Source: Verrucomicrobiota bacterium | Lineage (GTDB): Bacteria; Verrucomicrobiota; Verrucomicrobiia; Opitutales; Opitutaceae | Length of the DNA stretch: 64,000 nt | Direction of reading: 5' to 3' | NCBI GenBank assembly: GCA_023432225.1 | Contig: JAEYUW010000002.1 | Span: forward strand, 124,001 to 188,000 | Shown: in pieces, positions 19,832-28,736 of the stretch | Position numbering within the stretch: the stretch's first letter is position 1 | Layout of the letters: each line of letters opens with the position of its first letter | Program-made: the position numbers and the translations under genes | The notes under the pieces: generated by a model | The model's input: the letters and a program-made list of their open reading frames with translations, nothing else | Databases searched by the model: none | What the model was told of the DNA's origin: nothing

Positions 19832-20527
19832 TCAGTTCGCGTCGGTCACCGTGAATCCGACCGGCACGACCATGCGGAACGGCACGGGTTTCCCGTAGCG
19901 CTTACCGGGCTCGAAGCGCCACTTCAGCACGGCGCGAACAGCGGCCTCCGCGAACTCGCGGTGCGTGCTGCTCAAGGCGCGAGCCGAGACGACGAGGCCG
20001 GACGCATTGACGTCGAACTCGATCATCGCGTTGCCCTCGATGCCGGCGGAGCGGAGCGCGAACGGATAGTCCGGCGGCACCTGGACCTTCGCGCGCGGCT
20101 GCGCATCGAGTTGGGTGGGCGAGAAAATCGGCGCGCCGTCGGGACCGCCGAGGGAGCGTTTGCCGGTGGAGCCGTCGCCCCATTCCTGTGGGATGAGCTT
20201 TCCGGGAGAGGGCGGACGTGTCGTCGGCGGATCGAACGGCGTCGGCGGCAGGTCGGGCCGCAGCATAGTGGAGTGGTCCTCCGTGAGCGGTTTCACAGGG
20301 CCGGGCTTTTCGAGCGGCTTGACCTGCTCGTTCGTGAGCTCCGGGTCGGCCTTGGGCGGTGTGATCGGGTCGATCGGGATAGGCAGCAGCTTGACCGGCG
20401 GGTCGGCAATGATCGGACCGATTCCAGTGGGGAGGGACGGACGAATCCCAAACAGCAACGCGACGTGGAACGTCGCTGCGACTAACGCGGGAACGCCGAA
20501 GCGTTGAGTCATGGTGGCGGTGTGCAT
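19832..20527 (-). CDS. TonB-family energy-transducer-like protein
   Basis: A 231-residue protein with TonB layout: an N-terminal membrane helix (PALVAATFHVALLFGI), a long Pro-rich periplasmic spacer (roughly residues 35-125), and a C-terminal TonB domain with YPFALRSAGIEGNAMIEFDV and AVRAVLKWRFEPGKRYGKPV. These proteins link inner-membrane proton force to outer-membrane transporters. ATG at 20527 has GGAG seven bases upstream; GTG at 20548 is less likely. exbB and exbD are not adjacent. Confidence 0.85.
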   Translation of the reverse strand: MHTATMTQRFGVPALVAATFHVALLFGIRPSLPTGIGPIIADPPVKLLPIPIDPITPPKADPELTNEQVKPLEKPGPVKPLTEDHSTMLRPDLPPTPFDPPTTRPPSPGKLIPQEWGDGSTGKRSLGGPDGAPIFSPTQLDAQPRAKVQVPPDYPFALRSAGIEGNAMIEFDVNASGLVVSARALSSTHREFAEAAVRAVLKWRFEPGKRYGKPVPFRMVVPVGFTVTDAN

Positions 20528-20623
20528 GATAGTCTCCACAGGCACCACGCGTGACCGCGGCGTTTCTTAGAGCCGTTGCAAACTGCATTGCCAAACCGCG
20601 CTCGGCCCGCGTCACATCGCGGC

Positions 20624-21055
20624 GTGAAGCCCACCGATCTCGCGTTTAGCCAGGCGCTTGGACTGGTCGCCGCGCCCGCCGGCGCGGCGCACCTGCTGGA
20701 ACTGCCGTTCTCCGCGGTTGTGCAGAATCACGTCGGCACGGCGCACGCGGCGGCGCAGTTCGCGCTCGCCGAGGCCGCGAGCGCGGCGTGCCTGCAGCGC
20801 GATTTCCCTCAACTCGACGGCAAGGTCTTCGCGGTGGTGCGCGGTGTGCAGCTGAAGTATCGGCAGGCGGGCACGGGCGATCTGCTCGCCTATGCGCAGC
20901 CGGACGAATTCACGCAGGCGAATCTCGTGCGCGATCTCGAGACGAAGACGCGCACGACGGCGGCGGTGCGGGTCGAGCTGAAGGATCGCGCGGGCAATGT
21001 TACTTTCACTGGCAACTTCGACTGGTTTATCGCCCGCGGGGAAGTTGCGCCGTAG
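20624..21055 (+). CDS. Hotdog-fold protein, DUF4442/YiiD-C-like putative thioesterase
   Basis: A 143-residue single-domain hotdog protein. The pattern LPFSAVVQNHVGTAHAAAQFALAEAASAACL is characteristic of DUF4442-type thioesterases, and the C-terminal strand TAAVRVELKDRAGNVTFTG completes the fold. GTG at 20624 begins MKPTDLAFSQALGLV and removes an upstream Arg-rich stretch that is unlike the family; TTG at 20576 is possible but weaker. The next gene starts 10 bases after its stop. The substrate is unknown. Confidence 0.65.
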   Translation: MKPTDLAFSQALGLVAAPAGAAHLLELPFSAVVQNHVGTAHAAAQFALAEAASAACLQRDFPQLDGKVFAVVRGVQLKYRQAGTGDLLAYAQPDEFTQANLVRDLETKTRTTAAVRVELKDRAGNVTFTGNFDWFIARGEVAP

Positions 21056-21065
21056 GTCCTTTTTT

Positions 21066-21746
21066 ATGCGTTCGTGGTCTGCATTGCTTTTCCTGCTCCT
21101 GCCCGGTTTCGCCTTCGCGGCGGAGTTGCCGGCTTATTTCAGCGCGGCGCTCGCGCAGTTCACTTCCGATGCGCCGCGCGGCTGGGCTTACACGCTCACG
21201 ACGACGCGTGGCGGCGAGACCTCGGTCGAGCGCTTCGATCCCTCGCGGCCGAAGGGCGGCGAATGGACGTTGCTTCAGCGCGACGGGCGCGCGCCGACGG
21301 CGGAGGAAATCGAGCGCTACCTGCGCTACAAGGCGAGCAGCACGCCGCCGACGGCGCGGGCGACGTTCGAGAAGGGTGACCTCGATCGCGGAAGCTTTAC
21401 GCTGCTGCGCGAGGACGCGGCGACGGCGGAATTTCGCGGACGGTTTCGCGAGGATTTGAAGGAGCCGCTGCTCGCGCATCTCGTGCTCGATCTGAAGTTC
21501 ACCAAGCAGCCGGCGAGCGTGCAGGCGTTCACGTTGCGGCTGGCGGGGCCCTTCTCGCCGGCGATCGGCGTGAAGATGACCGAACTCGAAGTCACGATGG
21601 AGTTCTCGCCGCCCGCGGAGGGGCGCCCGTCCTTGCCGCGCGCGTCGTGGTCTCGTTTTCGCGGACGGCTCTTTTTCTTCAAGTCGATCGAAGAGGACCT
21701 GCGGATCGCGTATTCGGATTTCGTGCGCGTGGTGCCGCAGCGGTGA
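21066..21746 (+). CDS. Exported protein of unknown function
   Basis: A 226-residue protein with a clear signal peptide (MRSWSALLFLLLPGFAFAAE). The mature part has alternating beta-like stretches and several Thr/Arg/Glu-rich segments but no motif I recognise. It may be periplasmic. It is probably co-transcribed with the hotdog gene 10 bases upstream. Its last 68 bases overlap, on the opposite strand, the end of the HhH gene. Confidence 0.6.
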   Translation: MRSWSALLFLLLPGFAFAAELPAYFSAALAQFTSDAPRGWAYTLTTTRGGETSVERFDPSRPKGGEWTLLQRDGRAPTAEEIERYLRYKASSTPPTARATFEKGDLDRGSFTLLREDAATAEFRGRFREDLKEPLLAHLVLDLKFTKQPASVQAFTLRLAGPFSPAIGVKMTELEVTMEFSPPAEGRPSLPRASWSRFRGRLFFFKSIEEDLRIAYSDFVRVVPQR

Positions 21747-22086
21747 GCAGGACCGGCTTCAATCGGTCCCGACGATCGCGGCGCGCGTGGGGCTTCCGGA
21801 TGGGCGCGTCCTTCCAATTCCACCAGAGCAGGCGCTCGGGTCGCGGATTTTTCGTTTTGGCGAAATAGATCGCGCAGCGGAAGGTGTAGAGCACGCAGCG
21901 GTCCTGCTTCGCGGCGGTGAGGCGCTCGAGACGACGGTAAAGTTTCTCGGGATCTTTCGCCTTGAGGTCGGCGACGCGCCGAATGCTGAGGGAATAAAGG
22001 TCGAGCGCGAGGCTCGGACCGATGCCGGGAATCGTGCGCAGTTCACGCAGAGACTCGCGACGAGCGGCGAGGGAGTCGGTTTTCAT
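21679..22086 (-). CDS. Helix-hairpin-helix protein, Cdd1 family
   Basis: The first ~92 residues match the small Cdd1-type family: a helix-hairpin-helix (LRTIPGIGPSLALDLYSL), RRVADLKAKDPEKLYRRLE, then RCVLYTFRCAIYFA and LLWWNWKD. The HhH suggests DNA binding, but the function of the family is not established. The remaining ~40 residues are Arg-rich, come from a palindromic repeat and from antisense of the neighbouring gene, and are not family-like. The native stop was probably lost when the repeat arrived. ATG at 22086 is used; GTG at 22089 is adjacent. Confidence 0.7.
   Translation of the reverse strand: MKTDSLAARRESLRELRTIPGIGPSLALDLYSLSIRRVADLKAKDPEKLYRRLERLTAAKQDRCVLYTFRCAIYFAKTKNPRPERLLWWNWKDAPIRKPHARRDRRDRLKPVLLTAAAPRARNPNTRSAGPLRST
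21750..21769. repeat. Short palindrome (ccggcttcaatcgg)
   Basis: GGACCGGCTTCAATCGGTCC, a single-hairpin copy of the ccggcttcagccgg family. It lies just after the stop of the exported-protein gene and inside the tail of the convergent HhH gene. Confidence 0.65.
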
Positions 22087-22152
22087 CACGACAAGATAGT
22101 CGCTGCTGCTGACAACGGTGTGTCAGTGGGCTGATTTGGGGCCGCGCGGATT

Positions 22153-23133
22153 TTAATCGATCTCGTCCAGCCGCACGCAGGCGGCGGTGTGATCCGGGCC
22201 GGCGGGCAGAAGCGGCGGCACGGCCGGCCGGCATTTTTCGCGGACGTAGGGGCAGCGCGGGTGAAACGCACAGCCGCTGGGCGGGTTCATGGGCGAAGGC
22301 GGATCGCCGGCGAGAACGATGCGCTCGCGGCCGTCCTCGGGGCGCACGGTCGGAATCGCGCTGATGAGCGCGCGGGTGTAGGGATGCCGCGGGCGTTCGA
22401 TCACTTCAGCGGCGGGTCCGAGTTCGACGATCTTGCCGAGATACATCACGGCCACGCGATCGCTGATGTGTTTCACGACCGAGAGGTCGTGCGCGATGAA
22501 CAGCAGCGAGAGGTTCATCTGGCGGACGAGCGTCGCGAGGAGATTGAGGATCTGCGCCTGAATCGAAACGTCGAGCGCCGAGACAGGTTCGTCGGCGATG
22601 ATGAGCTGCGGCTCGAGCGCAAGGGCACGAGCGATCGCGATGCGTTGGCGTTGGCCGCCGGAGAATTCGTGCGGGTATTTGCGCGAGAAGCGGGAGGCGA
22701 GTCCGACCAATCCCATGAGCCGCGCGACGCGGGCGGGGATTTCACTCGAGGCGCAAACGCCGTGGACGCGTAGCGGCTCGGCGAGCGTGTCGAACACCGT
22801 CATGCGCGGGTTGAGCGACGCAAACGGGTCCTGAAAAACCATCTGCATGTCGCGTCGCGCAGCCTTCACCTCGGCGACGGAGGCGCCGGTGAGTTGTTTG
22901 CCGCCCAAGACCACGCTGCCACCGGTCGTGGGCACGAGTTGCATGATCGTGCGGGCGAGCGTGGACTTGCCGCAGCCGGACTCGCCCACGAGGCCCACAA
23001 CCTCACCGCGGGCGAGGGACAGTGAGACGCCGTCGACGGCCTTCACGGTGCCGGTCTGCCGGCGCAACAGGAAGCCCGATTCCACCGGGAAGTGGGTCTG
23101 CACGTTGCGCAGTTCGAGGAGCGGGTCAGACAT
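22153..23133 (-). CDS. Peptide ABC transporter ATP-binding protein (OppF/DppF type)
   Basis: A 326-residue ATPase subunit for oligopeptide or dipeptide uptake. Walker A is GESGCGKST, the Q-loop is FQDPFASLNPRMT, the signature is SGGQRQRIAIARAL, Walker B is LIIADEPVSALDVS, and the H-loop is FIAHDLSVV. The C-terminal oligopeptide-transporter extension carries the usual Cys-rich GCAFHPRCPYVREKC, known in this family to bind an iron-sulfur cluster or metal. It lies downstream of its DppD-type partner with ~190 bases of repeat-bearing sequence between them. Confidence 0.93.
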   Translation of the reverse strand: MSDPLLELRNVQTHFPVESGFLLRRQTGTVKAVDGVSLSLARGEVVGLVGESGCGKSTLARTIMQLVPTTGGSVVLGGKQLTGASVAEVKAARRDMQMVFQDPFASLNPRMTVFDTLAEPLRVHGVCASSEIPARVARLMGLVGLASRFSRKYPHEFSGGQRQRIAIARALALEPQLIIADEPVSALDVSIQAQILNLLATLVRQMNLSLLFIAHDLSVVKHISDRVAVMYLGKIVELGPAAEVIERPRHPYTRALISAIPTVRPEDGRERIVLAGDPPSPMNPPSGCAFHPRCPYVREKCRPAVPPLLPAGPDHTAACVRLDEID

Positions 23134-23208
23134 GGAGATGGCCCACGGAATACGTGGAAAACACCGAATTGAGGTGGGCGGAGACTTTGTCCAGCCGCCC
23201 GCATTTTT

Positions 23209-23273
23209 GAGCGCGGCGAAGAATCCACGCGATCGAACGCGATGCCGCCGTCGTGGATTCTTCGCTGCGCTCA
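23209..23273. repeat. Inverted repeat of the gaagaatcc type
   Basis: Left arm TGAGCGCGGCGAAGAATCC and right arm GGATTCTTCGCTGCGCTCA, 22 bases each with few mismatches. It lies between the two ABC ATPase genes. A perfect copy of the same family is at 30060-30142. Confidence 0.75.
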
Positions 23274-23324
23274 GAATGACAGGTTTCGAGGGTCATTTCC
23301 GTGTGTTCTTTGTGTGTCGTGGGC

Positions 23325-24305
<981 letters not shown>

Positions 24306-24338
24306 GGAGTATTTTCGAATTTCGATTTGGTCGAGGCG

Positions 24339-26249
24339 CTACAAGCGTGCGGTGGCGAGGACTTGGTTTACGGCGGCGGCGACGGTTTCGGGACGCAGGT
24401 CCGCGAGCGAGCCGCCGCCGGTGGGCGGGCAGCCGGGCGGTTGCAGGAGGATCTTCGGCGCGGCGAACACGGGGCCGGTGCGAACAGGGTTCGTGGGGCC
24501 GAACAGGCCGATCACGGACACGCCGAGGGCGTTGGCGAGATGCATGCCGCCGGTGTCGTTGGCCACGAGGAGCGCGCTGGCCTGAAGGCGCTCGGCGAAC
24601 TCGACGAGGCCGGTCTTGCCGGCGAGATTTTCCACGCGTTCGCCGAAACCGGCCGCGATCGCGTCGGTGATCGCGCGATCGTTCGGCGTGCCGAAAAGGG
24701 CGAACTTTCGATCGGGCAGCGCGGCGATCAGCGCCCGCCAGTGCTCCACCGGCCAGCGTTTCTCGGGCGTGTTCTCCGAGCCGCAGATCAGGCCAATCGG
24801 TGCCACGGCTGACCGCTGATCGCTGGTCGCTGACAGCTGCAGCGGCGACAGATCAGCGGGCTGGTCGAGGCCGAAGCGCCGGAGAAAATCCGTCCACAGT
24901 GCCAGCTGGTGATTTTTCGCTTCGTCGTAGCCCTGCGGGAGCTCAAAGCGGTGCGTGAGCAACGGACGCAGGTGGCCGGAGCGCACGAGGCCGAAACGTT
25001 GACGCGCGCGGGTGCACCAGGCTTCGAGATCGCCGCGCGTGGAGTTCGTGAAGAGCAGGTAGCAGTCGACGAAGTCCTCGCGCGCGCGTCGAAACTCCGC
25101 GAAGTAGGCGAGGCCGCCGGCCTTCGGGAGCGCACGGTGATGATCGCCCAGCGCGAGTTTCTCGAGCAGCGGCAGGTAGGCGGCTTTGGCGACGAAAGTG
25201 ATCTCGGCATCCGGTCGAGCGGCGCGGATCGCGCGCAACAGCGGCAGCGCCATGACGACGTCGCCGAGCCAGTTGGGAAGGCGCACCCACAGCCGCGTGC
25301 GACGGGGCAGGGCAGCGAGGCCGCGCAGGCGCAGCTCGTCGGCGAGGAAGTTGCGCTTTTGTCCGAGGCGAAAGCGGGCGTGCGGCGCGTCCTGGTTTTT
25401 CCAGCGCTGATGTCCCCACAGCCAGGAGGTGCACTGGTTCTCGTCGGCACGGAGTTTTTCTTCGAGCCAGCGATTCAGCGCGATCGTGACGCCCTCGGCC
25501 GTGTCGTCGTGCGCGATGCGTTCGACGTGCAACTCGACGCGCCAGAAACCGAGGTAGCGCGGGTAGATGACGTAAACGGCGGCGTTGAACTTCGTCGCGA
25601 GCAGCCCGGGCAGTTCGGTCGTCGAGCAAACGCGATCGAAAAGCAGCGTGAGCGCGCCCTGGTCGCCGGCGTTTTGATCGTGGAGGATGCCGATGAAGCC
25701 GTGGCGACGGAGGATTTTCACGGCCTCCTGAAAACCTTGTTTGCGCGACAGCAGGCGCATGCCGAAGCGCTCGCGCGTGTGCCGGATGAACTCGTCAGCC
25801 GACGGATTGTCGATTGGCCGAAAGATCGACGCGAATTCCGGAAACGGTCCGTCGACGAGGAGCGAGAGCGTCGTCTGCGCTTCCCAGTGGGCGAAATGCG
25901 GCGAGCAGAACAGCGTGGCCTGCGGTTGAGCGCGATGCGCCGCGAACGCGGCGCGCAGCGAGTCGGTGCCGCGCACGATGCGGCGCACTCGATCGGCGCT
26001 CAGATACGGACTCGCCAGCGAGTAGAAAGCGGTCTCGACGAAGCGCCGGATACATTCGCGCGCGGTGGTGCGGCGCCACGCCGCGGAGCGATCGGGGAAC
26101 GCGTGATGCAGATTCGAGTGCATCAACCGACGGCGGCTCGGCACGAGAAAATAAAAGCCGACGGCGACCAGCCACGTGAGCACGCGGAGCATCGCGACAG
26201 GCAGGTGAGCGAGGACCCAGCCCGTGGTTTGGAGGGCGAGCTTAACCAT
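24339..26249 (-). CDS. Fused LpxL-type acyltransferase and GT9 heptosyltransferase-like protein
   Basis: A 636-residue two-domain protein. Residues 1 to ~300 resemble the lipid A late acyltransferases (LpxL/LpxM, HtrB): a membrane helix near 10-36 and the catalytic H-x4-E motif as HFAHWE (His118, Glu123), with HDQNAGDQG further on. Residues ~318-636 form a family 9 glycosyltransferase: RLWVRLPNWLGDVVMALPLL, a GLICGSENTPEKRWP donor-side segment, and NDTGGMHLANALGVSVIGLFGPTNP. One reading frame runs through both with no stop or overlap. Each domain acts on lipid A or LPS core in other bacteria, at the inner face of the inner membrane. The fusion is certain from the sequence; the sugar and acyl donors are unknown. 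Confidence 0.88.
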   Translation of the reverse strand: MVKLALQTTGWVLAHLPVAMLRVLTWLVAVGFYFLVPSRRRLMHSNLHHAFPDRSAAWRRTTARECIRRFVETAFYSLASPYLSADRVRRIVRGTDSLRAAFAAHRAQPQATLFCSPHFAHWEAQTTLSLLVDGPFPEFASIFRPIDNPSADEFIRHTRERFGMRLLSRKQGFQEAVKILRRHGFIGILHDQNAGDQGALTLLFDRVCSTTELPGLLATKFNAAVYVIYPRYLGFWRVELHVERIAHDDTAEGVTIALNRWLEEKLRADENQCTSWLWGHQRWKNQDAPHARFRLGQKRNFLADELRLRGLAALPRRTRLWVRLPNWLGDVVMALPLLRAIRAARPDAEITFVAKAAYLPLLEKLALGDHHRALPKAGGLAYFAEFRRAREDFVDCYLLFTNSTRGDLEAWCTRARQRFGLVRSGHLRPLLTHRFELPQGYDEAKNHQLALWTDFLRRFGLDQPADLSPLQLSATSDQRSAVAPIGLICGSENTPEKRWPVEHWRALIAALPDRKFALFGTPNDRAITDAIAAGFGERVENLAGKTGLVEFAERLQASALLVANDTGGMHLANALGVSVIGLFGPTNPVRTGPVFAAPKILLQPPGCPPTGGGSLADLRPETVAAAVNQVLATARL

Positions 26250-26262
26250 GGTGGAGCAAGGA

Positions 26263-26306
26263 GGTCCGGTCTTCGATCGGACCGGGCCAGTCGCAGGCTG
26301 GCCCTA
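26263..26306. repeat. Tandem palindromes between divergent LPS genes
   Basis: Two hairpins side by side: GGTCCGGTCTTCGATCGGACC (bases 26263-26283) and GGGCCAGTCGCAGGCTGGCCC (26284-26304), ending CCCTAC. It lies in the gap between the divergent acyltransferase fusion and the heptosyltransferase gene. Confidence 0.75.
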
Positions 26307-26460
26307 CGTCCAAGCGCGGTGCCCATCTGCCGATCGCGTGTGGCGACGCGTCGCTGAATTGCTTCAAATTTTTCCTGCTCAAGGTGATTGAATTTGCCTT
26401 CGGCGAAGTCGGATGAAACCTAACTCGCTGGTGGTTGAAAGGAATTTCTCCGCCGGCTCC

Positions 26461-27447
26461 ATGCGCGAACTGCTCATCATCCAACCCGCCTCGCTTGCCG
26501 ACATCGTGCACGGCTTGCAGGTCACGGCGTCGCTGAAGGCGCAGCAGCCGGATTGGCGTGTGTCGTGGATCGTGCGCGATGTGTTCGCGCCGCTCGTGCG
26601 CTCGAGCAGCGTGGTGGATCAGATTTTCGTGTTTCGCCGGCTCGGTGGTGTGCGCGGCTTTTTCCAGCTGATGCGTGAGGTGCGCGCGCGGCACTTCGAT
26701 GCGGTGTGGGATTTTCAAGGACTGCTGCGCTCCGGGCTGATGATCAAGTGGACGCACGCGAAGCGGAAGCTCGGTCGCGCCGATGCGCGCGAAGGAGCCA
26801 CGTTTTTCTACAGTGAGAAGATCGGCGCATCGACGCCCGGCCCGCATCATCCGCTGGAGACGCTGCTGCAGTTCCTCGTCACGGTGGATGCCAAACCTGA
26901 GTTGCACGGTCCGCTGCACTTCCGGGATTTCGGCAAACTCAACCTGTCGTTCATGGAGAAGCGCAACGGCCTGCGTCCGGTGCTCATGTTTCCCGAGAGC
27001 CGTCGCGAGGACAAACGCTGGCCGGAGTTCGCGCAGCTCTCGTCGCTGCTCGTGCGTGAGGCGGGGCGCAAGGTGGTGTGGGCGGGCTCGCATTACCTGC
27101 CGTGCAAGGAAGCGTTTCCGGACGGCGCGTTCGTCAACTTGACGGGCAACACCAGCCTGAACTCGCTCGCGGCGCTCATCACGCATGCGGATTGGGTGGT
27201 TTCCAACGACACCGGCCCGCTGCAGCTGGCGGCGGCGCTCGGGGTGAAGACGCTGGGCATTTTCGGTCCGACCGATCCGCGCCTTTCCGGGCCTTATCCG
27301 CTCACGAGCACGACAAATTTCTACATTCAGGCGCCGGTGGGAGATATGCGCCTGCTGGCGGCACGCGATGTCTTCGCGCGGCTGAAGCGCCGCCTGGAGA
27401 CGGAGAGCGCTCCGCGCTCCGCGCGCGAGATCTCCTCGGAGCGATGA
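26461..27447 (+). CDS. Glycosyltransferase family 9 (heptosyltransferase-like)
   Basis: A 328-residue GT9 protein, probably adding a heptose or similar sugar to LPS inner core in the cytoplasm. It shows the N-terminal MRELLIIQPASLADIVHGLQ and the C-terminal donor-binding block WVVSNDTGPLQLAAALGVKTLG followed by FGPTDPR. ATG at 26461 places the first beta strand at the N-terminus as in the family; ATG at 26413 would add 16 residues. The stop overlaps the next start as ATGA, so the two GT9 genes are coupled. Confidence 0.87.
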   Translation: MRELLIIQPASLADIVHGLQVTASLKAQQPDWRVSWIVRDVFAPLVRSSSVVDQIFVFRRLGGVRGFFQLMREVRARHFDAVWDFQGLLRSGLMIKWTHAKRKLGRADAREGATFFYSEKIGASTPGPHHPLETLLQFLVTVDAKPELHGPLHFRDFGKLNLSFMEKRNGLRPVLMFPESRREDKRWPEFAQLSSLLVREAGRKVVWAGSHYLPCKEAFPDGAFVNLTGNTSLNSLAALITHADWVVSNDTGPLQLAAALGVKTLGIFGPTDPRLSGPYPLTSTTNFYIQAPVGDMRLLAARDVFARLKRRLETESAPRSAREISSER

Positions 27448-28604
27448 GCGAAGCTCGTGGCGAGCGCAGCGGGGTAGGGCCGGCTTCAGCCGGCCCGGAC
27501 CAGCGTGATTCGCTGACTGAGGCACCGAACGTGAGCGCTGCGGGGCCGGTTAAAACCGGCCCTACTTCTCCGCGCCGCATTTGTCTCGTGCGCCTCTCGG
27601 CGCTCGGCGACGTCGTGCTCGCGACCGCGCTCGTGCAAACGCTGCGGCGGAGTTTCCCCGACGCGCAGCTCACCTGGATCACGAGCGGCATGACGCGCGA
27701 GCTGCTGCTCGGTCTCGATGGCGTGGAGTTCGTGACGGTGCCGCGGCCGATGAAGCTCGGGGATTACCTCGCGTTGCGCCGCACGTTGCGCGGGCGCGAC
27801 TTCGATGTGTTGCTCGCGGCGCAGGCGAGTTTTCGAGCGAACCTTGTGCACGCGTGTGTGCCGGCGCGGCGGAAGATCGGATTCGATGCGCGGCGCGGGC
27901 GCGATTTGCACGGGCTTTTCGTGAGCGAACGCGTCCCGTATCGCGACCAGCATCTCGCGGACGGTTTTTTGGCGTTCGCGGAGGCGCTCGGCGTGGCCCC
28001 GGAGAACCATGTGCGGCGACTGGCGTTGCCCCTGGGCACGATAGATACCACGGCGGCGCACGCGCTGCTTGGTTACGGAAAATATTTCGTCGTCAACCCG
28101 GCCGCGAGCAAACCGGAGCGCAACTGGCGCGCCGAGCGCTACGCCGCCGTGGCCGAGCACGTCGTCCGCACGACCGGCTGGAAGATCGTGCTGACGGGCG
28201 GCGCGGGTGCCGCCGAGAAAGCGCTGACCGACGCCGTGGCGGCGCAATTGAAAGTGCCGGCGCTGAATCTGGCCGGGCGCACGTCGGTGCGCACGCTCGC
28301 GGCGGTGCTGGCGGGCGCCGAAGGATTGCTGGCGCCGGACACCGGTCCGGTGCACCTCGCCGCGGCGGTCGGCACGCCGGTGGTGGGACTTTACGCGGTC
28401 GCGCGCTCGGCGCTGACGGGGCCTTGGCCGGAACAGCGCTACTGCGTGGATCGTTACGCGGAGGCGGCGCAGCAATTTCTCGGCACGGCGCAGCCCGGCT
28501 GGCATCAACGCGTGCATGACGCACGCGCGATGGATTTGATCACGGTCGACGGGGTCTGCGCGCAGGTCGATCGGCTGGTCGCGGCCAAAGGTGGAGCGCA
28601 TTGA
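27444..28604 (+). CDS. Glycosyltransferase family 9, N-terminus derived from a palindromic repeat
   Basis: GT9 protein of 386 residues. The catalytic part begins RRICLVRLSALGDVVLATAL near residue 44 and ends with the donor site LLAPDTGPVHLAAAVGTPVVG. The ATG at 27444 overlaps the stop of the previous GT9 gene. The ~40 residues before the family domain (GPASAGP ... GPVKTGP) are the in-frame translation of a palindromic repeat at 27474-27564. Either the repeat has been absorbed as an extension, or translation starts later at an internal GTG. The stop codon TGA lies in the left arm of another inverted repeat. Confidence 0.83.
   Translation: MSEARGERSGVGPASAGPDQRDSLTEAPNVSAAGPVKTGPTSPRRICLVRLSALGDVVLATALVQTLRRSFPDAQLTWITSGMTRELLLGLDGVEFVTVPRPMKLGDYLALRRTLRGRDFDVLLAAQASFRANLVHACVPARRKIGFDARRGRDLHGLFVSERVPYRDQHLADGFLAFAEALGVAPENHVRRLALPLGTIDTTAAHALLGYGKYFVVNPAASKPERNWRAERYAAVAEHVVRTTGWKIVLTGGAGAAEKALTDAVAAQLKVPALNLAGRTSVRTLAAVLAGAEGLLAPDTGPVHLAAAVGTPVVGLYAVARSALTGPWPEQRYCVDRYAEAAQQFLGTAQPGWHQRVHDARAMDLITVDGVCAQVDRLVAAKGGAH
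27474..27564. repeat. Palindromic repeat translated inside a GT9 gene
   Basis: Begins GTAGGGCCGGCTTCAGCCGG and ends CCGGTTAAAACCGGCCCTAC; the outer ten bases are exact inverted repeats. The two halves are hairpins, as in the 3236-3327 copy. It keeps the reading frame of the surrounding gene open. Confidence 0.8.
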
Positions 28605-28664
28605 CCGCAATGCGCTCGGCATGCGTGGAACGTTCTCCAGCGCGTTGGGGTCAACGCGCTCCAC
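28591..28664. repeat. Inverted repeat carrying the stop codon of the GT9 gene
   Basis: Left arm GTGGAGCGCATTGACC (28591-28606) and right arm GGTCAACGCGCTCCAC (28649-28664) are reverse complements with one mismatch. The TGA in the left arm (28602-28604) ends the upstream glycosyltransferase. Confidence 0.8.
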
Positions 28665-28736
28665 CTCGACGGCCGGTAGTTAGCTCTCAAAATCGCCTTG
28701 CTGGGGCGCGGCGTTCCCCGGTTAATCGTCGCTCCT

